Source of the DNA: Eubacterium sp. CAG:841 | Lineage (GTDB): Bacteria > Bacillota > Clostridia > Oscillospirales > CAG-272 | Direction of reading: 5' to 3' | Length of the DNA stretch: 19,884 nt | Assembly: GCA_000437375.1 (NCBI GenBank) | Contig: FR898234.1 | Coordinates: forward strand, 80,975-100,858 | Shown here: piece after piece, positions 1 through 8,482 of the stretch | How the letters are laid out: every line of letters begins with the position of its first letter | Position numbering within the stretch: position 1 is the first letter of the stretch | Program-made: the position numbers and the translations under genes | Notes under the pieces: generated by a model | The model's database searches: none | Told to the model about the DNA's origin: nothing | The model's input: the letters and a program-made list of their open reading frames with translations, nothing else

Positions 1-22
1 AGCCGGCTCGCTTGGTTTTTGT

Positions 23-3000
23 TTATTTTGTTTCTTCGGTAAGAGCTTTTTCTTTGGCTCTGTCGAATTCCTTCGGTACAGCGTCAAATATCGCGTCTGC
101 GTGAAGTTCTTCGGAAGCTTTCTTGCAGTATTCTTCAATATTTTCTGCTGTCTTCATACCGTCGATATATTTCTTCGAAATGCTTACCATATACTCTTCA
201 AGCGTTTCTTTGCCTTTGGAGCATTCCTTAGTTGCAAGATCGTAGATTATATCTTCGATATCTTCGGGGTCCATATTTCTGAACGTGTCTATATCGTATC
301 CGAGCGCGATGATGTCATTTTTGTAATATTCTATCATCTTGCCGAGTGACTCGATATATTTTGCAGCGCTTGACTTAGCACTTGTATAATCGGAAAGCGA
401 AGAACCGACAAGCTTAACCATTTCGTTTGTATAGTAACCTACGTTGTAGATCACATCATATACGACGTCCTGAATTTCATTATATTTAAGAGCGTTGATC
501 TGACTTGTTGTATAAACTGTGGAAAGCGTGTAGGTATTCTTTGTTCTCATCATGTTTACATACTTGATATAGTCTGTCATGTATGTTTTTGTGGATTTGA
601 ACTCGCTGTAGCTCATTCCGGCAGCTTCACACATTGTGTGATATATCTGCGTTTTTTCTTCTATAAGGTGGTTGATAACGGTTGTCAGTATTTCGGTAGC
701 GTTGAGCGCCATCGTTCCCTTTTCCTTATATTTCTCCGCCGAATACTCTTCCTTAAGAACAGCTTTGTATTTCGACTTTATCTTGGAGATATAAGAATCG
801 TAAGTTGTCTTGTCTTTCTTTCTTATTTCGTCCGCTTCGGCTTTTGTTACGCCGTAAGGAGCAAATATCTCATCATAGATGCCGTTCTGAAATTCAGCCA
901 TCGAAACGCCCTGCTCGTCAAGATACTGAGCGTAAAGCAGATCGTGGATCTTTGTTACAACGGCGGTCGGAGTTGCGCTTGAACTGTCAAGATTATACTT
1001 GCTTTCGGAAAGAAGATCGGCATAGATTTCTTTAAGCTTTTCGGTGTAATCAATAAACGGCTGCGCCTTTTTGAGCGTATTGTTTATTTCGTTCCAGCCT
1101 ACGGAATAAGTGTTGCCGAGATTGTCCGAGAAGTTCATCTGCGAGCAGATGTATGTCCTTACAAGCTCTGCATATTTTTCCTCAGTGAGTTCATTCTGCT
1201 TTATATAGTTTTCGGTAACGAACTCAAGAAGTGCAGCTTCAAATTCCGTATCCGTCATAGCGTCATATTTTGCTTTTTCCGCTTCGTCAAGATCCGTGAA
1301 AAGAAGCATATCTGCCATTATACGGAGATATTTGATATTTGTATAATACTGCTGAGCGTCTGTTCTGTATTTTGCAAACGAGTTGCCTGTCGCTTTCTTT
1401 GTATAGCTTACGCCTATTATATCGGTAAGCTTTTGTTCTACAAGCGTCTTTATTCCGGCGGATGTTGCAAGCTCCGAATACTTCTCTGCAACAAACTTGT
1501 CAACTATTTTCTGAGTAAGCCACTCGTTACTTCTGATACTTGACCCTTCGACTGCCTGATCAAGCATAGCCTCTGTTACGCCGTCAGCTCTGAGACACTG
1601 CTTAAGATAATCCTTGTAATAACGTTTAAGCTCAAGAAGCTTATTGCCTCCGGCAACGGTGTTTTCTATTTCAAGGTAGGCGTCATATGTGGTGTTTACG
1701 TTGAGGAACGCCTCTTCAAGAGCAACTCTCTTGAGAATGTCGTTCATATTGCCGTCTATCGTATTTTCATTTACATAGTAAACAAGGAACGGAGAAAGAA
1801 GCGAGGAAAGGTTTGTAACCTTATAATATGACCACTGATCCGCATCCTGACCTTCTTCAGGATATCCCATGTAAACGTTGCCTGTAAGCGCCGTATCCAT
1901 CATATAATCGCTGTTGAGGCGCTTTATTGTAAGACCGTCATCATTTACGGAGTAGTTTACATCCTTTATACCGTACTGAAGCAGGTTTTTAAGCTCGGGC
2001 GTAGTGCTGAATGCCTGAACGATTTCAAGAGAACGTTTTTCGCTTGAAGTGTATGTGCTTACAGCCATCATACCTTCAAATATATCAGTCTCTTCAACGA
2101 AAGGATTCTGAACGACCTTTACATAATAGTCATCACCGTAAGCGTCAGCAATGGAAGCGTCGCCGACTATAGCTGCAACCGCAAACGAGTCGCCTTCGCC
2201 GTCAAAATAACCAAGCTTTTTATATTCAGCCATAAGTTTGAGGTGATCGGTATACTGCGGAATATCGAAAAGATTGCTTATTGTAAATGATTTGTCTTCT
2301 TCGGTGTTATAACCGTAGATAGGATCAGCATATGCCGCAACGGCAACGTCCTTGCCAAACGGATAGAATATCCCGAGCGCGTCCGGAGCGTCCTTAAACG
2401 GTCTTACGCTTTCATTTTCCTTTACCTTTGCAAGAAAATCGGAAAGGTCGGAATAATTGCTTGCATTGTCTATATTGAAGCCGTATTTGTCGGCAAGCTT
2501 TTTATCAACCGCAAGATAAGTGTACTCAGCAAGAAGATTGTTTGAAGGAACCGCCTTTACGTCGCCTGTCATAGCTGAAATCTGCGAGAAATATGTGGGG
2601 TAAATATACTGGTTGAGCTTCTGATAGTTTTCTTCGGTAAGATAGCTGGTAATAGATGCGATTATCGAGTTTTTGTCAAGATAATCGTACATCTCCTTGC
2701 CGGAAACCATAACTATATCAATCGGCGATGCGGGGTCGGGATAAACTATCGAGATGATACCTCCCTCGTCTACCGTCGTCTGCTCTGCAGTATAAATAGG
2801 TCTTGTGGAAACTGTCTCCGCAATTACGGTTACATTGTTTTTCTTCCATTTACCGCTGCCGGAGCTGAGCGAAGCCGCAATTCTTGCCTGCTCGTCGGCA
2901 AGCTTCTTCATATACTTGTTGTATTGCTGAATTGCCGCATCAAGATTGTCAAGATGCTTTTTCTCCGCTATTCTTTCTTCGATAAGCTTATAATATTCAT

Positions 3001-3253
3001 CCTCTGTCACAAGGGTGAGCTTTATCTTTGTTTCATACTTTGCAACAAGTATTTTGTTTATCTGCTCCTCGACTGCCGCCACAGCCTCGGGCGTGGTCGA
3101 ACTTTCCGTTATACCCAGAAGGTTAAGCGTCGTGGGCAGACGATCGTCAGTCTCGGTCTGCTCATTCTTTTCAAAAAGCGAGCATCCCGTCATTGCAAGC
3201 GCGCCGAAAATCATTACGGCGGCAAGTATCAGACTTAAAATTTTCTTTGACAT
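23..3253 (-). CDS. Very large lipoprotein, solute-binding-protein-like N-half plus helical C-half
   Basis: Predicted membrane-anchored extracellular lipoprotein of 1076 residues. A basic start, hydrophobic segment (about residues 5-21) and lipobox MTGC give Cys24 as the lipidated residue. Residues about 40-500 resemble a carbohydrate ABC-transporter binding protein: a segment about Tyr/Pro-Asp-Pro (171-180), and a late TGNVYMGYPEEG-DQW stretch (457-474) of the kind found near the end of such domains. A lysine-rich helical insert (about 80-140) interrupts the N-terminal lobe. The last ~550 residues are acidic/lysine-rich, tyrosine-rich and probably all helical; I do not recognise them. Usual binding proteins are 400-550 residues, so this is about double. 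The start is supported by GGAGG at 3263-3267. No permease genes are visible, but the window ends 22 bp past the stop. Ligand unknown; a role in sugar capture or cell-surface binding is inference. Confidence 0.85.
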   Translation of the reverse strand: MSKKILSLILAAVMIFGALAMTGCSLFEKNEQTETDDRLPTTLNLLGITESSTTPEAVAAVEEQINKILVAKYETKIKLTLVTEDEYYKLIEERIAEKKHLDNLDAAIQQYNKYMKKLADEQARIAASLSSGSGKWKKNNVTVIAETVSTRPIYTAEQTTVDEGGIISIVYPDPASPIDIVMVSGKEMYDYLDKNSIIASITSYLTEENYQKLNQYIYPTYFSQISAMTGDVKAVPSNNLLAEYTYLAVDKKLADKYGFNIDNASNYSDLSDFLAKVKENESVRPFKDAPDALGIFYPFGKDVAVAAYADPIYGYNTEEDKSFTISNLFDIPQYTDHLKLMAEYKKLGYFDGEGDSFAVAAIVGDASIADAYGDDYYVKVVQNPFVEETDIFEGMMAVSTYTSSEKRSLEIVQAFSTTPELKNLLQYGIKDVNYSVNDDGLTIKRLNSDYMMDTALTGNVYMGYPEEGQDADQWSYYKVTNLSSLLSPFLVYYVNENTIDGNMNDILKRVALEEAFLNVNTTYDAYLEIENTVAGGNKLLELKRYYKDYLKQCLRADGVTEAMLDQAVEGSSIRSNEWLTQKIVDKFVAEKYSELATSAGIKTLVEQKLTDIIGVSYTKKATGNSFAKYRTDAQQYYTNIKYLRIMADMLLFTDLDEAEKAKYDAMTDTEFEAALLEFVTENYIKQNELTEEKYAELVRTYICSQMNFSDNLGNTYSVGWNEINNTLKKAQPFIDYTEKLKEIYADLLSESKYNLDSSSATPTAVVTKIHDLLYAQYLDEQGVSMAEFQNGIYDEIFAPYGVTKAEADEIRKKDKTTYDSYISKIKSKYKAVLKEEYSAEKYKEKGTMALNATEILTTVINHLIEEKTQIYHTMCEAAGMSYSEFKSTKTYMTDYIKYVNMMRTKNTYTLSTVYTTSQINALKYNEIQDVVYDVIYNVGYYTNEMVKLVGSSLSDYTSAKSSAAKYIESLGKMIEYYKNDIIALGYDIDTFRNMDPEDIEDIIYDLATKECSKGKETLEEYMVSISKKYIDGMKTAENIEEYCKKASEELHADAIFDAVPKEFDRAKEKALTEETK

Positions 3254-3336
3254 GAAAAGGTTCCTCCGAAAAAAGTTCTTGCTTGCTGGTGCTTTCGCGA
3301 TATAAACAATATGCGAAGTTATAATAATATATAATA

Positions 3337-3365
3337 ATATTACTACAAATAAGCTATTGTGTCAA
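3337..3365 (-). promoter_or_regulatory. SigA-type promoter of the large lipoprotein gene
   Basis: Minus-strand TTGACA (3360-3365), a 17-bp spacer and TAATAT (3337-3342). The -35 is a perfect consensus; the -10 is weaker and lies in an AT-rich run. It would give a leader of roughly 75 nt before the ATG at 3253. Confidence 0.6.
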
Positions 3366-3439
3366 GTGATAATTTAATCTCTTATCTCGCGTGAATTTTT
3401 TTTGCAGAGTGTATTCTGCTGTTTTTTTGTTATTATATA

Positions 3440-3510
3440 CAAAAACATCTGCCGCACGTTTTGCTTTATGCACAATGAGAATATGCACAAAGTTCAAACC
3501 GAACGGCAGA
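3440..3510 (-). terminator. Possible branched terminator downstream of rpoD
   Basis: A perfect 7-bp inverted repeat (TCTGCCG at 3448-3454, CGGCAGA at 3504-3510) lies 30-90 nt after the rpoD stop. On the minus strand it is followed by a short T-rich stretch (complement of 3440-3447). The loop is long (49 nt) and contains a direct repeat TATGCACAA at 3467-3475 and 3482-3490. The position fits the end of the rpoD operon, but the long loop makes it a weak intrinsic terminator; it could be another RNA structure. Confidence 0.35.
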
Positions 3511-3539
3511 ATGTTGTATATTATGCAATCTGAAATTTA

Positions 3540-4910
3540 TCAGTCAAGATAGTCTTTAAGCTTCTTTGAACGGCTCGGATGACGAAGTTTACGGAGTGCT
3601 TTCGCCTCTATCTGACGAATTCTTTCGCGGGTTATATTGAATTTCTGTCCGACTTCTTCGAGTGTTCTTGTCCTTCCGTCTTCAAGACCGAAACGAAGTT
3701 TGAGGACGTGTTCCTCTCTCGGCGTAAGGGTATGGAGCACCTCGCAAAGCTGCTCACGAAGAAGCGCGTAGGACGCGGCGTCAGCCGGAGCAGGAGAGTC
3801 CTGATCTTCGATAAAGTCGCCTATATGGCTGTCCTCTTCTTCGCCTACTGGCGTTTCAAGCGAGATAGGGTCCTGTGCGACCTTTATTATCTCTCGTATC
3901 TTTTCGGGGCTCATATTCATTTCTTTTGCTATCTCTTCGGGCGTAACCTCTCTGCCCTGCTCCTGAAGCATCTGGCGCGATACTTTTGTAACCTTGTGTA
4001 TGGTTTCAACCATATGCACGGGAATTCTTATAGTACGAGCCTGATCGGCTATTGCTCTGGTTATGGCCTGACGTATCCACCATGTGGCATAGGTTGAAAA
4101 TTTATAGCCCTTTGTATAGTCGAACTTTGAAACGGCTTTCATGAGTCCGAGATTGCCTTCCTGAATGAGGTCAAGGAAGAAAAGCCCCTTGCCTACATAC
4201 TTTTTGGCAATGCTTACAACAAGACGAAGGTTTGCTTCAACAAGCTCCTGCTTTGCTTTTTCGTCGCCTTCGGACATGCGTTTTGAAAGCTCTGCTTCTC
4301 TTTCCGCGTCAAGAAGCGGCACTCTGCCTATCTCTTTAAGGTACATTTTCACGGGGTCGTCTATCATCAGCCCTTCCTGAGAAAGAGCTTTTTCCATACT
4401 TTCCGAGCTTTCAAAATTTTCAAGATCCGCTTCTATATCTTCGTCAAGATCTATCGGCTCATCGTCGTCGAAATCCTCCGTTACGTCGATTCCCATAGCT
4501 TCAAGCGTTTCATAGAGCTTGTCTATCTGATCAAGGTCGTAATCCGTATCGCCGAGAGAAACCATTATCTCACTGTTTGAAATGGAGCCTTTGGCTTTCG
4601 CCTTGTCGATTATATCCTGAATATCGTTTTTCTCTTTATGCTCGCCGCTCTGCTTGTGTTCGGCAGAGTTTTCGGAAGAAGTATCCGCCTTTTTCGCCGA
4701 ATGTGATTTTGATTGAGAGGACGTTTTCTTTTTTGCCGGATGCTGTGTCTGTGCGGGCTCGTCTTTCACTTCAACCGTTGGCGCTTCCGAAGCGTCCGTC
4801 ACAGCAGCCTTTTTAGCCGTCGGCTTCTTTGCGGCGGGCTTTTTTGTCTCTTCCTTGTGTTCCTCCTCTGCGGGCATCTCTGCCACAGTCTTGTTTGTAT
4901 CGTCAAGCAT
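3540..4910 (-). CDS. rpoD: Primary RNA polymerase sigma factor RpoD (SigA) with a long N-terminal tail
   Basis: Housekeeping sigma-70 that gives core RNA polymerase specificity for -10/-35 promoters. Visible parts: region 1.2 from about 184 (DPVKMYLKEIG), the core-binding and melting regions with RLVVSIAKKYVGKG and TYATWWIRQAITRAIADQ (273-290), region 3 (about 300-350), and the region 4.2 helix-turn-helix (about 417-443, RERIRQIEAKALRKLR). Length 456 residues against about 370 for B. subtilis SigA. The excess is residues 1-95, a low-complexity Lys/Ala/Glu/Ser tail (KKPAAKKPTAKK) ahead of a region-1.1-like segment (about 97-145). The ATG at 4910 has GGAGG 8 nt upstream. It lies 36 nt after dnaG, so it is probably cotranscribed with dgt and dnaG as in the classic macromolecular synthesis operon. 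Confidence 0.98.
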   Translation of the reverse strand: MLDDTNKTVAEMPAEEEHKEETKKPAAKKPTAKKAAVTDASEAPTVEVKDEPAQTQHPAKKKTSSQSKSHSAKKADTSSENSAEHKQSGEHKEKNDIQDIIDKAKAKGSISNSEIMVSLGDTDYDLDQIDKLYETLEAMGIDVTEDFDDDEPIDLDEDIEADLENFESSESMEKALSQEGLMIDDPVKMYLKEIGRVPLLDAEREAELSKRMSEGDEKAKQELVEANLRLVVSIAKKYVGKGLFFLDLIQEGNLGLMKAVSKFDYTKGYKFSTYATWWIRQAITRAIADQARTIRIPVHMVETIHKVTKVSRQMLQEQGREVTPEEIAKEMNMSPEKIREIIKVAQDPISLETPVGEEEDSHIGDFIEDQDSPAPADAASYALLREQLCEVLHTLTPREEHVLKLRFGLEDGRTRTLEEVGQKFNITRERIRQIEAKALRKLRHPSRSKKLKDYLD

Positions 4911-4946
4911 TGAATATTCCTCCGAAATTTATGTATTCTTTTTCTT

Positions 4947-6707
4947 TTACTTATTCTGACGTTTTTTTCTCTCTATTATTTTCATTACCGAGTCTATATC
5001 GTCGCCGGATTTATCCCGCGATTCCGCGACCGCGTTTTTAAGCGACTCTATGCTTTCAAGGAAAACCTTTTCGCTGTTGTCTGTCAGCTCCTGTCTCGCC
5101 ACGAGCATTGACGACATTCTTGATATCTCCTCCGGCGAAAATTCTTCGGCGAATGCTCCGAAGCCTCCCGTGCTTCCCTTCTCGCGCAGGTGCGAGAACA
5201 CTCTGCGGTTGAATTCGGTAACAAAGTCGTCTTCACTCAAATCGATCTCGCCCCTCCGCACCTTTTCGGTGTATTCAGGATAAAGCAGCATCAGTCCAAG
5301 CACCGTTTCCTCCGCATGAGCCGCTTTTACGTTTCTTGCGTAATCGCGGTTGACCTTGTCCCCCACGCCGAGAGAGCTCATAACTATCTTGCGTTTTTCC
5401 TCGTTTTCGCGATCTTTTTTTCTGTATTTTCGCTTGCGTTCGGTATCACTCCGCACACTTGCGACTTCTATTCCGAGTGCGGTCGCTATCTTGCCTATAT
5501 AGACCTCACGTTCCACTCCCGAATCGACATCCGCCGCTATCGTGCAAAGCTCTTCCGCTGCCTTTATTTTCTCATCGGGAATGTCGGTATTGTATTTGTT
5601 CATCACCGAACCGAGCAGGAATTCAAGTTTTCCTTCGCTTGCAGCCACAAGCGCCCGGAATTTGTCTCTTCCGAATTTCTTTACATACTCGTCCGGATCC
5701 TTTGCTCCTTCCATATGAAGCACTCTCACTTCAAGTCCGGCTTCGGTAAGAATCGGTATCGCGCGTCGCGTTGCCGCAACGCCCGCTCCGTCGCTGTCAT
5801 AAGCGATTACAACCTTTTTCGTATATTTCGCCATTATCCTTGCCTGATCGCTCGTAAGCGCCGTGCCGAGTGTTGCTACCGCGTTTGAAAGTCCCGCAAG
5901 GTTTACGCCTATAACGTCCATATATCCTTCGCACAGGATAAGCTCCTCCGAACAGCACGTCCTCGCAAAATTGAGCGAATAAAGATTGCGGCTTTTCTTG
6001 AAAACAGGCGTATCGGAACTGTTCAGGTATTTCGGCTGAGCATCGCCCATAGCGCGTCCGCCGAAACCTATAACATTCCCGAAGTTATCTATTATGGGAA
6101 AAATTATTCTTCCCCTGAAATAGTCAAAGTATCCTTTGCCGCTTCGGTTTCTGCCGCAAAGAAAAGCTTCTGCCATTTCCTCATCATGATATCCGAGCGA
6201 ACGCATATGCTCGCGCAGCGCATTGAACGTGTTCGGTGCATATCCCAGCCCGAATCGCGTTATCGCCGCCTTTGGAAGTCCGCGCTTGTTCATCAGATAA
6301 TCTATCGCAGCTTCAGAGCCCGGTTTTGACAGCGACGCATGAAAAAACCGCGCCGCTTCCCTGTTCATATCATAAAAACGGCGTCGCCGTACGGATTCGC
6401 TCTTTTCATCGCCGCCTTCGGGCATTTTCATTCCGACGCGGTTGCAAAGATATTCAAGCGCGCCTATATAATCAAGATTCTCCGCCGCCATAACAAACGT
6501 TATAACGTCGCCTCCCGAACCGCATCCGAAGCAATGATATGAATTCGTATCCGTAAACACCGTAAATGATGGCGTTTTTTCGGAATGGAACGGGCAGAGT
6601 CCCACAAGGCGCGATCCCGCTCTTTTAAGCGTCACATAAGGAGAAACTACTTCTTCCATTCTGTTGCGGAATTTTAAGTCTTCAAGAAATTCCTGCGTTA
6701 TCTTCAA
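4947..6707 (-). CDS. dnaG: DNA primase DnaG
   Basis: Synthesises the RNA primers for lagging-strand replication at the fork, in contact with the replicative helicase. The N-terminal zinc ribbon is intact: Cys38, His41, Cys59, Cys62 (CPFH and CFGCGSGGD). The RNA polymerase core follows with YFRGRIIFPI and GFGGRAM (about 196-220). The TOPRIM domain shows Glu260 in CEGYMDV and Asp304/Asp306 in AYDSDGAG. The last ~150 residues form the helicase-interaction region and diverge, as usual. At 586 residues it has normal length. The start is TTG at 6707, 9 nt after GGAGG; no ATG sits near that site. It is flanked by dgt upstream (27 nt) and rpoD downstream (36 nt). Confidence 0.98.
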   Translation of the reverse strand: MKITQEFLEDLKFRNRMEEVVSPYVTLKRAGSRLVGLCPFHSEKTPSFTVFTDTNSYHCFGCGSGGDVITFVMAAENLDYIGALEYLCNRVGMKMPEGGDEKSESVRRRRFYDMNREAARFFHASLSKPGSEAAIDYLMNKRGLPKAAITRFGLGYAPNTFNALREHMRSLGYHDEEMAEAFLCGRNRSGKGYFDYFRGRIIFPIIDNFGNVIGFGGRAMGDAQPKYLNSSDTPVFKKSRNLYSLNFARTCCSEELILCEGYMDVIGVNLAGLSNAVATLGTALTSDQARIMAKYTKKVVIAYDSDGAGVAATRRAIPILTEAGLEVRVLHMEGAKDPDEYVKKFGRDKFRALVAASEGKLEFLLGSVMNKYNTDIPDEKIKAAEELCTIAADVDSGVEREVYIGKIATALGIEVASVRSDTERKRKYRKKDRENEEKRKIVMSSLGVGDKVNRDYARNVKAAHAEETVLGLMLLYPEYTEKVRRGEIDLSEDDFVTEFNRRVFSHLREKGSTGGFGAFAEEFSPEEISRMSSMLVARQELTDNSEKVFLESIESLKNAVAESRDKSGDDIDSVMKIIERKKRQNK

Positions 6708-6734
6708 GAAAAGTTCCCTCCTTTTTTCAAAAAT

Positions 6735-7730
6735 TTATTTCCAGACCTTGGGCACAAAAATGCGCTCGAATGTGTTTATTGCGTATCTGTCCGTCATTCC
6801 GCAGATGTAGTCGCAGACCCTGCGCTCGACGGTGTCGCTTTCGTCTATATTATATTCGGCAGGCATCGCCTCCGGATTTTCAACAAAATATTCGTACAGA
6901 CGTTTCAGCATATCCATTGCTCTGCCTTCTTCGCCCTTTGCTTCGGGATTTCTGTATACCCTTTCAAAAAGGAACTCACGAAGCTCAAGCATTGCGGAAT
7001 GGATTGTTTCGTCCATTATTATTTCGTTCTTACCCGTGCTTTCGGTTATCAACGAGTTGACAAGCGTTCCTATCCTTGCCGAGTGCGTATCTCCGAGAAT
7101 ATCCGTAAGCTTCTTGGGCAGATCCTCTTTGCGGAGTATTTTCGCTCTTATCGCGTCGTCGATATCGTGATTTATATACGCTATTCTGTCCGCAAACTTG
7201 ATTATTTTGCCTTCCAGCGTAGACGCCGAATTATTTCCGGAATGGTTCACTATCGCATCGCGCACTTCAAATGTAAGGTTGAGTCCCTTGCCATTCTTCT
7301 CAAGCTTATCTACCACGCGCAGACTCTGATAATAATGAGTAAATCCGGGATCGAAGCACTCCATAAGCGCTCTTTCACCGGCGTGAGCAAACGGCGGATG
7401 CCCAAGATCGTGTCCGAGTCCCGCAGCCTCCGTAAGATCCTCGTTTAAGGAAAGTCCTCTTGCTATTGTTCTGGCTATCTGCGTAACTTCAAGCGTGTGG
7501 GTAAGGCGCGTTCTGTAATGATCGTCCTCCGGGCACAGAAAAACCTGAGTCTTGTTCATAAGCCTGCGGAAGGACTTGCAATGAATTATCCTGTCCCTGT
7601 CGCGCTGAAATTCGGTTCTCATCTCACACGGCTTTATAGGATGAAGTCTTCCTTTCGTGTTTTCCGAAAGGCACGCATAGGGAGAAAGCGTATTTCTTTC
7701 ACGCTCCATAAGCATTTCCGTTACGGTCAA
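6735..7730 (-). CDS. dgt: dGTP triphosphohydrolase-like HD-domain protein
   Basis: Predicted dNTP triphosphohydrolase that cleaves dGTP (or other dNTPs) to deoxynucleoside plus triphosphate, trimming the dNTP pool. The HD-domain metal ligands are in order: His78 in RLTHTLEV, His107-Asp108 in LGHDLGHPPFAH, and Asp181 in FADRIAYINHD. At 331 residues it matches the short Gram-positive class of dGTPase-like proteins. The start is TTG at 7730, 10 nt after GGAG; the first ATG (codon 6) is too far from that ribosome binding site. It is directly upstream of dnaG and rpoD, a common Clostridia arrangement linking nucleotide supply with replication. Substrate preference cannot be told from sequence. Confidence 0.93.
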   Translation of the reverse strand: MTVTEMLMERERNTLSPYACLSENTKGRLHPIKPCEMRTEFQRDRDRIIHCKSFRRLMNKTQVFLCPEDDHYRTRLTHTLEVTQIARTIARGLSLNEDLTEAAGLGHDLGHPPFAHAGERALMECFDPGFTHYYQSLRVVDKLEKNGKGLNLTFEVRDAIVNHSGNNSASTLEGKIIKFADRIAYINHDIDDAIRAKILRKEDLPKKLTDILGDTHSARIGTLVNSLITESTGKNEIIMDETIHSAMLELREFLFERVYRNPEAKGEEGRAMDMLKRLYEYFVENPEAMPAEYNIDESDTVERRVCDYICGMTDRYAINTFERIFVPKVWK

Positions 7731-7817
7731 AGCAAAAAATCTCCTGTCTTTTATTATTTGATGATAATATACGAAATATTTTGCAAAACTCCTTTTTTTA
7801 TTTTAATTTTTCGACAT

Positions 7818-8447
7818 TTATGCGTTATTTTTTGCATCAAAGCGCTCGCCCGTGTGCAGAACGGTGCATTTTCCGCCCGTCATCTCGCGTATTCTGCCGG
7901 AAAACAACTCTTCTTCACTTGCAAGTATTGCAAACTTCACTGTTATTCCGGAAAGGAATTCCGTGCCGTCTATCATCGCAGTGTACTTGCCAAGCTCGTA
8001 TAAAAGCTTGTCATAATCAGAATACGAGCAGACAATTTCGCACTCCGAAAACAGATCAAACGTCACTATTCCGGCATCGGCTACGGCTCCTGCGGCAGCT
8101 TTCGAGTACGCGCGCACAAGTCCGCCCGCGCCGAGAAGTATTCCTCCGAAATATCTTGTAACGACAACAGCGGCGTTGTCAACGCCGCTTTTACGTATCA
8201 CATCAAGAACGGGAACTCCGCCCGTTCCCTGCGGTTCTCCGTCATCGCTTGCGTGGCACACGCTGCCTGTTGTGTAAGCAGAAACATTGTGACGCGCGTC
8301 CGAATGTTTTGCTTTTATCTCCGCAACGAAAGCAAGCGCTTCCGCCTCGCTTTTCACTGGCGCGGCATAGCCTATAAACACCGACTTCTTTTCGGTAAAT
8401 TCAAATTCTCCGCGTTTTCCGAGCGTTGTAAGAGCATCTGCCGCCAT
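7818..8447 (-). CDS. YigZ/IMPACT family (UPF0029) protein
   Basis: Member of the YigZ (YvyE)/IMPACT family, cytosolic and of uncertain molecular role; the eukaryotic relative IMPACT modulates Gcn2 signalling, but bacterial function is not settled. The family signature is clear: SDDGEPQGTGGVPVLDVI (about 72-89) followed by VVVTRYFGGILLGAGGLVRAY. A C-terminal ferredoxin-like domain of unknown role fills residues about 130-209, as in full-length members, and total length (209) is normal. The ATG at 8447 has an AAGGGA-type ribosome binding site. It lies 35 nt after hflX and 87 nt before dgt, so it is probably part of the same transcription unit. Confidence 0.92.
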   Translation of the reverse strand: MAADALTTLGKRGEFEFTEKKSVFIGYAAPVKSEAEALAFVAEIKAKHSDARHNVSAYTTGSVCHASDDGEPQGTGGVPVLDVIRKSGVDNAAVVVTRYFGGILLGAGGLVRAYSKAAAGAVADAGIVTFDLFSECEIVCSYSDYDKLLYELGKYTAMIDGTEFLSGITVKFAILASEEELFSGRIREMTGGKCTVLHTGERFDAKNNA

Positions 8448-8482
8448 ATCGTTTCCCTTTCAGTTTATATTCTTTTTCATTA

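Noticed and set aside
1..22. GC-rich partial palindrome after the lipoprotein stop
   Set aside because: It may be part of a terminator (AGCCGGCT), but the window cuts it off.
3404..3428. Hairpin GCAGA/TCTGC followed by seven T on the plus strand
   Set aside because: No plus-strand gene lies upstream, the stem is only 5 bp, and on the minus strand it is flanked by A not T; probably fortuitous or only a barrier to antisense transcription.
7731..7817. Promoter or terminator between the YigZ-family gene and dgt
   Set aside because: AT-rich but no hairpin, and no pair of -35/-10 hexamers with acceptable spacing.
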